From: Paludibacteraceae bacterium
GTDB lineage: Bacteria; Bacteroidota; Bacteroidia; Bacteroidales; Paludibacteraceae
DNA length: 43,967 nt
Reading direction: 5' to 3'
NCBI GenBank assembly: GCA_017647145.1
Contig: JAGCLD010000037.1
Coordinates: 1 to 43,967 of the forward strand
Part shown: piece by piece, positions 17,520 through 25,420 of the stretch
Position numbering within the stretch: position 1 is the stretch's first letter
How the letters are laid out: each line of letters starts with the position of its first letter
Translations under genes and position numbers: made by a program
Notes under the pieces: model-generated
What the model was told of the DNA's origin: nothing
The model's database searches: none
The model's input: the letters and a program-made list of their open reading frames with translations, nothing else

Positions 17520-18170
17520 ATGAGGCAAAAACAAAGATTTGATTACGTCTTGGCATGGTTTGAAGAAAATATGCCAAGTGCTGAATCAGAACTACACTAT
17601 GAAAATCCTTATCAGTTGCTTGTAGCAGTTATGCTCTCCGCACAATGCACTGACAAGAGGGTTAATATGGTCACGCCGGCTTTGTTTGAAGCATTCCCTA
17701 CCCCACAAAAACTCGCTGAGGCTACAGTAGAACAGGTCCTACAATACATTCGCTCCATATCCTACCCCAACAACAAAGCTGAACATTTGGTGGGCATGGC
17801 CCGACAACTTGTCACACAACACGAAGGAGAAGTACCCGACAACAGAAAAGACCTGGAAGCACTTCCGGGTGTAGGAAGAAAAACAGCCAATGTAATTTTG
17901 GCTATCATATTTCAACAACCCACAATGGCTGTTGACACACATGTTTTTCGGGTTGCTGAAAGAATCGGACTGACAACACAGAGCAAGACTCCGCTTCAAA
18001 CGGAAAATATTCTCACCAAGAGCATCCCTTTACACCTCATCCCGAAAGCACACCATTGGCTGATCTTGCACGGAAGATACGTTTGTGTGGCAAGAAAACC
18101 CAAGTGTCAGACATGTGGAATAAAAACATATTGCAGGTATTACAAAAATAATAATCAAACAGCAAAATGA
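17520..18170 (+). CDS. nth: Endonuclease III
   Basis: Endonuclease III removes oxidised pyrimidines from DNA and cuts the abasic site. The 216-residue protein has the helix-hairpin-helix LPGVGRKTANVI with catalytic Lys121. The catalytic aspartate is Asp139 in AVDTHVFRV. A C-terminal 4Fe-4S loop with Cys189, Cys196, Cys199 and Cys205 shows the family C-x6-C-x2-C-x5-C spacing. Its stop overlaps the rmuC start (ATGA at 18167-18170). Confidence 0.97.
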   Translation: MRQKQRFDYVLAWFEENMPSAESELHYENPYQLLVAVMLSAQCTDKRVNMVTPALFEAFPTPQKLAEATVEQVLQYIRSISYPNNKAEHLVGMARQLVTQHEGEVPDNRKDLEALPGVGRKTANVILAIIFQQPTMAVDTHVFRVAERIGLTTQSKTPLQTENILTKSIPLHLIPKAHHWLILHGRYVCVARKPKCQTCGIKTYCRYYKNNNQTAK

Positions 18171-19498
18171 ATACCTTAGCCCTAGTCATACTAACAGCAT
18201 TAGTCCTCGTTGTACTAACATTGTTAATCGGATTTTTAAGAGCCTACCACGCACAACAAGAGAAAACCGAGCAAATACTGATTCAAAAAAATGAGGCTGA
18301 AACACGTGCTTTGCTGGCACAACAAACCACTGAAAGATGGCAACTGAAAGCAGAGGAAGAAAGCACAAAAAGCCAACAACTCACTCAGCAACTACAAGAG
18401 ACACTGACACAAATATCGGCTCTAAAAACAGAAAAAAACTTCCTCCAAGAAAAACTTGACAATCAAATTCAACAGACCGAAGAACTACAAAAAAGGCTCA
18501 CATCTGAATTCGAAAACATCGCAAACAGAGTGATGAAGCAACGCACAGAAGAGTTCACGGCAACAAACCAAAAGCAGATAGGCGATATGCTGAACCCACT
18601 GAAAGAAAAGATCGTCGCCTTTGAACAAACAGTGCAAAGCACTTATGAAAAAGAACTGAGAGAAAAAGTAAGCCTGGGAGAGGAATTAAAGAAACTCACT
18701 GAGATGAATAAACAAATGAGTCTGGATGCCACTAATCTCACGAATGCTCTCAAAGGGGATGCTAAAAAACAAGGCAACTGGGGAGAGGTAATACTGGAAA
18801 GAGTATTGGAACGCTCCGGACTCACACTGGGACAAGAATATCGAAGAGAAGACGTAGTGGAAGGTAGCAACGGAGAAGTCATCAGACCCGACGTAATCAT
18901 CTACCTGCCTGACAACAAACATATCATCATAGACTCCAAAGTATCACTGGTAGCCTACGAAAGATACGTGAGCGCAGAGGATGACATCCTAAGAGAAAAA
19001 GCAATAAAGGAACATATCCTCTCTATACGCAATCACGTGAAAGGATTAAGCGAGAAAAACTATCAGAATGCCCGCAACATTAACACACCTGATTTTGTCT
19101 TGCTCTTTATGCCGATAGAGGCAGCCTTTGCCGCTGCGGTGCAAAACGATACGGAACTATTCTCCTACGCATGGGAAAAACACATCGTTATTGTAAGCCC
19201 TACTACTCTATTGGCCACCCTAAGAACTATCGCATCTATATGGAAACAAGAAAACCAAACCAAGAATGCGCAAGAGATAGCCCGACTCAGTGGTACTCTC
19301 TACGACAAACTGGTAGGGTTTGCCGAAGACATGGAGAAAATAAAACTCAACATCGAGCGAGCAGATAAAGCTTACGACGAAGCCCTTAAAAAACTCAAAG
19401 ATGGCAAAGGAAATGTCATTCGCACTGCAGAAAAAATCAAAGAATTAGGCGCAAAGACAGGCAACAAAGCACTACCCGAAGCCTTTCAAGTGGACTAA
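18167..19498 (+). CDS. rmuC: DNA recombination protein RmuC
   Basis: RmuC proteins limit rearrangement of inverted DNA repeats and have a nuclease-like fold. The 443-residue product has an N-terminal membrane helix (about residues 4-24) and a long Gln/Glu-rich coiled coil to about residue 190. The conserved domain follows, with GNWGEVILERVLERSGL, IIIDSKVSLVAYERY and the FLxMPIEAAF-type stretch (LLFMPIEAAF). It is translationally coupled to nth, giving a DNA-maintenance pair. Confidence 0.95.
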   Translation: MNTLALVILTALVLVVLTLLIGFLRAYHAQQEKTEQILIQKNEAETRALLAQQTTERWQLKAEEESTKSQQLTQQLQETLTQISALKTEKNFLQEKLDNQIQQTEELQKRLTSEFENIANRVMKQRTEEFTATNQKQIGDMLNPLKEKIVAFEQTVQSTYEKELREKVSLGEELKKLTEMNKQMSLDATNLTNALKGDAKKQGNWGEVILERVLERSGLTLGQEYRREDVVEGSNGEVIRPDVIIYLPDNKHIIIDSKVSLVAYERYVSAEDDILREKAIKEHILSIRNHVKGLSEKNYQNARNINTPDFVLLFMPIEAAFAAAVQNDTELFSYAWEKHIVIVSPTTLLATLRTIASIWKQENQTKNAQEIARLSGTLYDKLVGFAEDMEKIKLNIERADKAYDEALKKLKDGKGNVIRTAEKIKELGAKTGNKALPEAFQVD

Positions 19499-19528
19499 AC
19501 CGATAGAACATACTACCTAAAACAACAC

Positions 19529-19567
19529 CACTCCCTTGCTTATAGTGTAAATCTAAGCAAGGGAGTG
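19529..19567. terminator. Shared terminator hairpin between rmuC and pfkA
   Basis: A perfect 14-bp stem, cactcccttgctta (19529-19542) with taagcaagggagtg (19554-19567), lies between the two converging genes. The flanking T-runs are weak on both sides, but position and strength support bidirectional termination. Confidence 0.8.
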
Positions 19568-19593
19568 ATTGTTTACGGTTATCGGATGTCTTC

Positions 19594-20577
19594 TTAGATA
19601 GACAGTTGCTGAAGAATAGCCACTTTCTCCGGATTCACTTGTTTATCGTCTTTAATAGCTTTGGTGAAAGGAACATGCACTATCTTGTCATTCTGAATGC
19701 CTATCATAATACTACGTTGTTCATCAAGCAGTGCATCAATTGCAGCCGCACCCATACGGCTTGCTAAAATACGGTCAATGGCTGTTGGAGAACCACCGCG
19801 CTGAATGTGTCCCAAGATAGTAACCCTCACGTCATATTCAGGATGGTGTACACGCATCTTCTCTGCTAGCGCTTGCGCCCCACCGGTTTCTTTGCTTTCT
19901 GCCACAATAACGATACTACTATTCTTTGATTTACGGAACCCGTTTTTAATCAATGACTCTAATTGTTCTTCTTGTGTCTCTCGCTCTGGAATAATCGCAG
20001 CTTCTGCACCGGCTGCAATAGCGCTATTAAGTGCTAAAAAGCCGGCATCTCTACCCATCACTTCCACAAAGAAAAGACGCTCATGTGAGGACGCTGTATC
20101 ACGGATTTTATCTACTGCATCAACTATCGTATTCAGCGCAGTATCATAACCTATGGTGACATCTGTACCCCAAAGGTCATTATCTATCGTGCCCGGTAGC
20201 CCTACAATAGGAATATTATACTCTTGGGCAAACACTCTGGCCCCTGTAAATGTACCATCGCCACCAATCACGACTAACGCATCTATCTCTTCGCGTTGCA
20301 AGGTTTCATAAGCAATTCTTCTCCCTTCTGGAGTAGTGAATTCTTGACATCTGGCTGTCTTAAGAATAGTACCTCCTTGCTGAATGATATTACTTACATC
20401 CTGCGTTTGAAACTCTTTAATCTCGCCTGTGATAAGACCTTTATAACCTCGGTAAATAGCCTTCACACGGATTCCATTATAAATGGCTGTGCGTGTCACA
20501 GCCCGTATAGCAGCGTTCATTCCGGGAGAGTCTCCGCCTGATGTAAGAACGCCTATGCATCGTAGTTTATATTCCAT
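19594..20577 (-). CDS. pfkA: ATP-dependent 6-phosphofructokinase
   Basis: This enzyme phosphorylates fructose 6-phosphate in glycolysis. The 327-residue product has the motifs [27 protein letters not shown] and [13 protein letters not shown], plus [11 protein letters not shown] and [13 protein letters not shown]. Gly in GGDG and in PGTIDND, rather than Asp and Lys, indicates ATP rather than pyrophosphate as donor. It is the last gene of porQ-cmk-ispH-pfkA, 3 bp after ispH. Confidence 0.97.
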   Translation of the reverse strand: MEYKLRCIGVLTSGGDSPGMNAAIRAVTRTAIYNGIRVKAIYRGYKGLITGEIKEFQTQDVSNIIQQGGTILKTARCQEFTTPEGRRIAYETLQREEIDALVVIGGDGTFTGARVFAQEYNIPIVGLPGTIDNDLWGTDVTIGYDTALNTIVDAVDKIRDTASSHERLFFVEVMGRDAGFLALNSAIAAGAEAAIIPERETQEEQLESLIKNGFRKSKNSSIVIVAESKETGGAQALAEKMRVHHPEYDVRVTILGHIQRGGSPTAIDRILASRMGAAAIDALLDEQRSIMIGIQNDKIVHVPFTKAIKDDKQVNPEKVAILQQLSI

Positions 20578-20580
20578 AAC

Positions 20581-21447
20581 TTAGTCTAATTTACTGTCAA
20601 TAAGATTTTTCACATCCACCATTAACCACAATGGGGTAGAAGTAGCGCCACATATGCCTATCTTCTTCCCTTCACATTGTTGGAGTTGTGTTTCCGTTAT
20701 CTCATCTGGCCCGGACACAAAGAATGTATTAGGATTGGCTTCACGGCAGTGTTCAAAAAGCACTTTGCCATTAGAACTTTTCTTACCGCCTACAAAGAAT
20801 ACTACATCGTTTTCTTCTGCAAAGCGTCTGATGTTAGGTATTCGATTAGCCACTTGACGACAGATGGTGTCAAAGTAATCAAAGTTGCCTCCTTTTTGCC
20901 TGTCTTTGATAGACTCTATCAATCTGTTAAAGCCATCAAGCGGTTTTGTAGTCTGTGAGAAGAGACTGATATCTTTAGTAAAATCAATACTCTCAATGTC
21001 ATTCTCTCCCTCCACTACTATAGCCGTCCCATTAGTTTGTCCTTCTAAACCAATTACCTCCGCATGACCTTTCTTACCATAAATAACTATCTGACAATTC
21101 CCGTCTTCTTGAAAGCGTTTCTTGATTTTAGACTGTAGCCTTAACACCACAGGACAAGATGCATCGATAATGGTAATATTATTATCCTTTGCTATTTGAT
21201 AGGTAGATGGAGGCTCACCATGTGCTCTGAGTAGCACCTTCACATTCCGTAGCGTCTTAAATGTGTCGTGATCAATAGTAACCAATCCCAAGTTAGCCAA
21301 GCGCTCTACTTCTCTACCATTATGTACAATATCTCCCAAGCAATAGAGGGGTTCGCCTTTAGCCAATTCTTCTTCTGCTTTCTTAATGGCAGTTACCACT
21401 CCAAAACAAAAGCCTGATTCTTTATCAATAAACGTTTGATGTGCCAT
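20581..21447 (-). CDS. ispH: 4-hydroxy-3-methylbut-2-enyl diphosphate reductase
   Basis: IspH is the 4Fe-4S enzyme making IPP and DMAPP in the last step of the MEP pathway. The 288-residue protein has the conserved cysteine in SGFCFGV (Cys14), the second in DASCPVV, and a third in DTICRQV. The family motifs LGDIVHNGREVERL and CGATSTPLWLM are also present. It lies between cmk (37 bp) and pfkA (3 bp) in one operon. Confidence 0.97.
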   Translation of the reverse strand: MAHQTFIDKESGFCFGVVTAIKKAEEELAKGEPLYCLGDIVHNGREVERLANLGLVTIDHDTFKTLRNVKVLLRAHGEPPSTYQIAKDNNITIIDASCPVVLRLQSKIKKRFQEDGNCQIVIYGKKGHAEVIGLEGQTNGTAIVVEGENDIESIDFTKDISLFSQTTKPLDGFNRLIESIKDRQKGGNFDYFDTICRQVANRIPNIRRFAEENDVVFFVGGKKSSNGKVLFEHCREANPNTFFVSGPDEITETQLQQCEGKKIGICGATSTPLWLMVDVKNLIDSKLD

Positions 21448-21484
21448 AGTACAATGTGAACTAAGTTTCTGATGTACACTTTAT

Positions 21485-22174
21485 TTATGAAACAGTCTTC
21501 TCTTCAAAGAGTTTTCTCACCAATTCATTTTGTTGTTCTATGGTGAGTTGTGAGTTATCTAGCAATATAGCATCATCGGCTTGTTTAAGCGGACTTTGTT
21601 CACGATGCGTATCTCTGTAATCACGTTCAATCACGTTGTTCAACACAGATTGAAAGTCTTCCTCTACACCTTTTTGCTGTAACTCATCAAACCTTCGTTG
21701 AGCGCGTATTTCAGGTGATGCTGTTAGAAATAACTTTAACTCTGCTTGTGGAAACACTACAGTTCCAATGTCTCTACCATCCATCACTATTCCTTTGTCG
21801 CGCCCCATCTCTTGTTGTTGGCGCACTAATTCTTCTCGCACAAAAGCCAGTGTGCTGATTCTACTGGCAGCATTTGCTACTTCCAATGTGCGAATGATAC
21901 TTTCTACATTCTCGCCATTGAGAAAGGTGTCCTGCCCTTCTCCTGCTGTTCTCCTGCGAAAATCAATGTGTATGTTTCCTATCTTCTCACGTAGAGCTTG
22001 TTCATGGATTGTTTCTGCATTCATCAGACCTTCCTGTATGGCATACAATGCTGCTGCACGATACATCGCGCCTGTGTCAATGTAGGTATATCCTGCATAA
22101 TTCGCTAATGACTTTGCTATAGTGCTCTTTCCACAAGAAGAATAGCCATCAACGGCTACAATAATTTTTTTCAT
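21485..22174 (-). CDS. cmk: Cytidylate kinase
   Basis: CMP kinase phosphorylates CMP and dCMP. The 229-residue protein has the P-loop DGYSSCGKSTIAKSLA, the YIDTGAMYRAAALYA substrate motif, and GRDIGTVVFPQAELKLFLTA. Length is usual for the family. It follows porQ by 14 bp and leads into ispH. Confidence 0.96.
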   Translation of the reverse strand: MKKIIVAVDGYSSCGKSTIAKSLANYAGYTYIDTGAMYRAAALYAIQEGLMNAETIHEQALREKIGNIHIDFRRRTAGEGQDTFLNGENVESIIRTLEVANAASRISTLAFVREELVRQQQEMGRDKGIVMDGRDIGTVVFPQAELKLFLTASPEIRAQRRFDELQQKGVEEDFQSVLNNVIERDYRDTHREQSPLKQADDAILLDNSQLTIEQQNELVRKLFEEKTVS

Positions 22175-22188
22175 GTGTAGGATTATAA

Positions 22189-23220
22189 TTATTTTTTCTT
22201 AAAATCGTCAATTGCTGTTGAGAGGGAAACGTGATAAGCAAAATTTCCTCGTTGGTATTGCGCCAAAGCAAAATCCACTCTAAACTGATAGACCTTCACA
22301 CCCGCTCCAAATGCTAATCCGGTCATGTTCTTAAATCCGGCTGCTCTGAATTCTGCCATTCTTCGGTGATTGTAACTCATCGTGAGGTAAACATTCTTGT
22401 GAGGCATGATATCTACTGCCACGATGGCGTGTCGAAGTGCCATGTCAAAAAAATTGACTTGGGTTGCATCATTCTCTCCGGTTAAGCTGTTAGTGGGTTG
22501 GTTAGTGTACTGGTAGGAGAGATTCCATCTTTGCAGATTATGCATGTTGAGTGACAAGCGAATTGGGGCATGGGCAAACTTGACTGCCATTCCTAATTGT
22601 ACATTGACCGGCGACATCTCCAGTTTGTCTCCCGGATAGAAGGGTTTGAGTTGTCCACCTACATTACTACACACCAATCCCATGGAAAAGAGCTTATTCA
22701 GTGTGTTAAAATAGGCGCCTATATCTGCTGCCATTCCCACACTTGTATAGCGTTCATAGACTGAATACATGGTTTTCAGTGTGACTCCTACGGAAAAGAG
22801 TTCATTGAGCCTTCGTGCGTAGATTAAGTTGAGTGATAGGTCTTTTGCATAGAACGCGTTGGTAGCGTCTCCCCATTCGGTCATACCATCAAACTTGCCA
22901 TAGTCCAAATACTGTACGCCGGCTGCAAAATAGTTATCCTTGTAGTTGTATCCGTAGGCTGCTGAACCAAACTTCACATCTGCCACATAGTCGGCAAAGT
23001 TGAGGCTTAAGCTATTGTGTGTATCGTCATTAAGTAATGCCGGATTAAGAAAAGCATAACTCACATCTGCATCCTTTATTGCCACATTACTGCCTCCATA
23101 GGCTGCCATGTGAGCCGAAACAGGCAATTCTAAAAAGCCAAACACACCCTTTCCTGCCTGACCATACACACTTAGAGACAGGCTTAATACAAGGGATAGA
23201 ATCAAACAATGTTTTTTCAT
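22189..23220 (-). CDS. porQ: Type IX secretion system protein PorQ-like
   Basis: The 343-residue protein has a signal peptide (LILSLVLSLSLSVYGQ). Its FGFLELPVSAHMAAYGGSN start is typical of the PorV/PorQ outer-membrane barrel family. The remainder alternates amphipathic strands and ends in a short basic tail. PorQ takes part in type IX secretion, the route by which Bacteroidetes export and anchor proteins with C-terminal sorting domains. It heads an operon with cmk, ispH and pfkA. The assignment rests on overall pattern and the neighbouring cmk; PorV-like paralogues are the main alternative. Confidence 0.82.
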   Translation of the reverse strand: MKKHCLILSLVLSLSLSVYGQAGKGVFGFLELPVSAHMAAYGGSNVAIKDADVSYAFLNPALLNDDTHNSLSLNFADYVADVKFGSAAYGYNYKDNYFAAGVQYLDYGKFDGMTEWGDATNAFYAKDLSLNLIYARRLNELFSVGVTLKTMYSVYERYTSVGMAADIGAYFNTLNKLFSMGLVCSNVGGQLKPFYPGDKLEMSPVNVQLGMAVKFAHAPIRLSLNMHNLQRWNLSYQYTNQPTNSLTGENDATQVNFFDMALRHAIVAVDIMPHKNVYLTMSYNHRRMAEFRAAGFKNMTGLAFGAGVKVYQFRVDFALAQYQRGNFAYHVSLSTAIDDFKKK

Positions 23221-23245
23221 TCTTTTAGTATTTGCTTTGAAGGGT

Positions 23246-23253
23246 CAAAGTTA
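23246..23253 (-). promoter_or_regulatory. -7 element of the porQ operon
   Basis: The minus strand reads TAACTTTG 26 bp upstream of porQ. No clear TTG at the -33 distance. Confidence 0.45.
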
Positions 23254-23314
23254 CGTTATTTTTTCGGCTTTATAAAGTCTAATGTTCGTTGAATGTAGGA
23301 ATATTTACTTTCTT

Positions 23315-23360
23315 CGGATAAAAAACAAAGGCATGCTACATAAATAGCTATGCCTTTATT
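23315..23360 (-). terminator. Intrinsic terminator after the sigma factor gene
   Basis: Arms aaaggcat (23327-23334) and atgccttt (23350-23357) form an 8-bp stem. It is followed on the minus strand by G and a run of T. It lies about 28 bp past the sigma factor stop. Confidence 0.85.
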
Positions 23361-23385
23361 GGATGTATATCACTTATCATGTGGG

Positions 23386-23976
23386 TTAACTCTCTAACAG
23401 TATATGATATTCTTGTGCTAATCTGCGCATATTCATTAAAGCATATCGCATGCGCCCTAATGCGGTGTTGATGCTCACTCCGGTAGCTTGAGCTATTTCT
23501 TTAAAGCTTAAGTCTTCAAAGAAACGCATGCGCACTACTTCTTGTTGGTTTTCCGGAAGATAGTTAACGAGTTTCACTACATCTTCCAACACTTGTTCAT
23601 TGACGATAACATCTTCTATGCTTCCTTCGCTTAGGGTGATTGCATTGAACAGGTCTATTTCTTGTGTGTCACTTGAGAGAGCTTGTTCCATGCAGTTACG
23701 ACGATAATGATCAACAATTAGATTGTGGGCTATACGACTCAACCATGGGTAGAACTTCCCGGAGTCGGTGTACCTTCCTTGTTTCATAAAGACAATAGCC
23801 TTTATAAAGGTATCTTGAAAGATATCTTCTGCCAATTCCTTGTTGTGTACTAAGAGAAAAATCTGTGTGAAGACTCTGTCTTTATAACGATTGAGCAAAT
23901 GCTCAAAGGCTCCATTATTCCCTTGTTCGTACAATTTAACCAACTCGTCATCGGAAAAATGACTCATTTGTTTCAT
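23386..23976 (-). CDS. ECF-type RNA polymerase sigma factor
   Basis: The 196-residue protein has sigma region 2 (FEHLLNRYKDRVFTQIF and ELAEDIFQDTFIKAI) and region 4 (MRFFEDLSFKEIAQATGVS). Regions 1 and 3 are lacking, as in extracytoplasmic-function sigma factors. No anti-sigma gene is adjacent, and its own promoter is the housekeeping type, so control may be by level or by a distant partner. Single-gene transcription unit. Confidence 0.92.
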   Translation of the reverse strand: MKQMSHFSDDELVKLYEQGNNGAFEHLLNRYKDRVFTQIFLLVHNKELAEDIFQDTFIKAIVFMKQGRYTDSGKFYPWLSRIAHNLIVDHYRRNCMEQALSSDTQEIDLFNAITLSEGSIEDVIVNEQVLEDVVKLVNYLPENQQEVVRMRFFEDLSFKEIAQATGVSINTALGRMRYALMNMRRLAQEYHILLES

Positions 23977-24048
23977 TAGAGATACTTTTTCTGTGTTTAA
24001 CGAGTAGATGTGTACTTATAGGCAATAGATTTATTGAATGAACAAGTG

Positions 24049-24079
24049 CAAAAGTAATATTATTTTTTAGATATGCAAA
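24049..24079 (-). promoter_or_regulatory. Promoter of the sigma factor gene
   Basis: On the minus strand TTTG (24079-24076) and TACTTTTG (24056-24049) are separated by 19 bp. The leader would be about 65 nt. Confidence 0.8.
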
Positions 24080-24084
24080 ATATC

Positions 24085-24501
24085 TTAGTAGGGTAATCGT
24101 GTCAGTATGTCGGCTATTTGATTGATTCCCTCTTGTATTTTGTTGCCTACCATCATTTTTATCATGGTTGGTAGTTCGGCTTTCAGGGTGAGTTTTATGC
24201 GCGTATCGTTGGGTGCTACTTGCTTGATTTGTATCCAGAAGTACACTTCAAAGGGGGAGTTTTCTGCTTGGAATTTGATAGTTTTGTAGGGTTCACGCAG
24301 GATGATTCTCATGCCTACCTCTCCGAGCATATCTACTTTTAGGCGCACCGAATCGGCATCAAAGTAAGCTTCTTTCACTTTATCTGTTGGAAGCTTGTCT
24401 TTCAAGGCTTCCAAACGACTCAGGTCGCTCAGCAAAGCGAAAACGCTTACCTCGTCTGCATTGATTCGTTTGATGTCACTCTCGTAAGATGTAAGACTCA
24501 T
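24085..24501 (-). CDS. SRPBCC-fold protein
   Basis: The 138-residue product looks like a polyketide-cyclase/START-type (SRPBCC) protein. It begins YESDIKRINADEVSVFALLSD, the usual first strand and helix, and ends in a long C-terminal helix (MVGNKIQEGINQIADILTRL). There is no signal peptide. Ligand unknown. It follows pyrE by 16 bp and is probably co-transcribed. Confidence 0.75.
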   Translation of the reverse strand: MSLTSYESDIKRINADEVSVFALLSDLSRLEALKDKLPTDKVKEAYFDADSVRLKVDMLGEVGMRIILREPYKTIKFQAENSPFEVYFWIQIKQVAPNDTRIKLTLKAELPTMIKMMVGNKIQEGINQIADILTRLPY

Positions 24502-24517
24502 ACAGCCTTCTTATCTT

Positions 24518-25150
24518 TTATTTTTTCCAATTAGCAGGATCTTTTCTCCATTCCTGCAATGTGGCTATTTCGTCTTGTGATATGTAGTCTATTTCGAGTG
24601 CATGACGCAAAACTGCATCATAGTTGCACAGAGTGGTGAGTTCTACATTTGCTTTTTGGAAGTTGGCTTCTGCCACCGGGAATCCGTAAGAGAAGATTGC
24701 CATCATACCCAACACTGTGGAGCCATCCTTACGCAAAGCTTCTACTGCTTTCAAACTGCTTCCTCCGGTAGAGATAAGGTCTTCAATCACTACTACTTTT
24801 TGTTTAGGCTTTAAGTCGCCTTCAATCATGTTTTCTAATCCATGGTCTTTGGGTGTAGGGCGTACATAGACAAATGGTAGTCCTAAAGCGTCGGCTACTA
24901 AAGCTCCTTGTGCTATGGCTCCTGTGGCTACACCGGCAATGGTTTCTACGTCGGGATACTTTTCTAATACGAGACGTGCTAGTTCTAATTTGATGAACGA
25001 ACGAATATTTGGATAAGAAAGTGTCTTTCTGTTGTCGCAATATATTGGAGAATTCCAGCCTGATGCCCAGGTGAATGGATTATTCGGTTGTAATTTTATA
25101 GCCTTTACTTTTAATAAGCGTTCGGCAACTAAATCTTCTATTTTTTTCAT
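24518..25150 (-). CDS. pyrE: Orotate phosphoribosyltransferase
   Basis: PyrE joins orotate to PRPP to form OMP in pyrimidine synthesis. From the ATG at 25150 the product is 210 residues. It has the family start IEDLVAERLLKVKAIKL, the orotate-site WASGWNSPIYCDNRKTLSYP, and the PRPP loop VVVIEDLISTGGSSLKA. A longer frame back to 25222 is hydrophobic and lies beyond the likely -7 box at 25177-25184, so the later start is preferred. Confidence 0.95.
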   Translation of the reverse strand: MKKIEDLVAERLLKVKAIKLQPNNPFTWASGWNSPIYCDNRKTLSYPNIRSFIKLELARLVLEKYPDVETIAGVATGAIAQGALVADALGLPFVYVRPTPKDHGLENMIEGDLKPKQKVVVIEDLISTGGSSLKAVEALRKDGSTVLGMMAIFSYGFPVAEANFQKANVELTTLCNYDAVLRHALEIDYISQDEIATLQEWRKDPANWKK

Positions 25151-25176
25151 ACTTATGAATTTTATGTTATGGATTG

Positions 25177-25184
25177 CAAAGATA
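25177..25184 (-). promoter_or_regulatory. -7 element of pyrE
   Basis: The minus strand reads TATCTTTG 26 bp upstream of the chosen pyrE start. No good -33 element is seen. Confidence 0.5.
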
Positions 25185-25273
25185 TAACAATCTATGTAAA
25201 GAAAAAAGATGTTATATAACAATCTTATATTTTCATCTTATTTTAATGTCATGTACTGTATCTGATTCTTATC

Positions 25274-25305
25274 TAGTGGTCCCGAGATGGTCGCGAGATG
25301 GTCGC
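25274..25305. repeat. Dispersed 22-bp repeat, copy 2, with 11-bp duplication
   Basis: 25274-25295 is the exact reverse complement of 16732-16753. Within and beyond it the 11-mer gagatggtcgc is repeated twice in tandem (25284-25294 and 25295-25305). The copy sits between pyrE and the pepD terminator. Confidence 0.85.
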
Positions 25306-25342
25306 GGTGATGCCGGCTGTTTTTTAGGAGACAGCACTATTA

Positions 25343-25392
25343 AAAAGCAAGAGGCTGTGTCAAAATGCATTTTTTGATATCAGCCTCTTGGG
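25343..25392 (-). terminator. Intrinsic terminator after pepD
   Basis: Arms caagaggctg (25349-25358) and cagcctcttg (25382-25391) form a 10-bp stem. On the minus strand it is followed by C and a T-run. It lies about 30 bp past the pepD stop. Confidence 0.88.
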
Positions 25393-25420
25393 GGGTTATG
25401 TGAGTTTTATCAGGAAGCTT

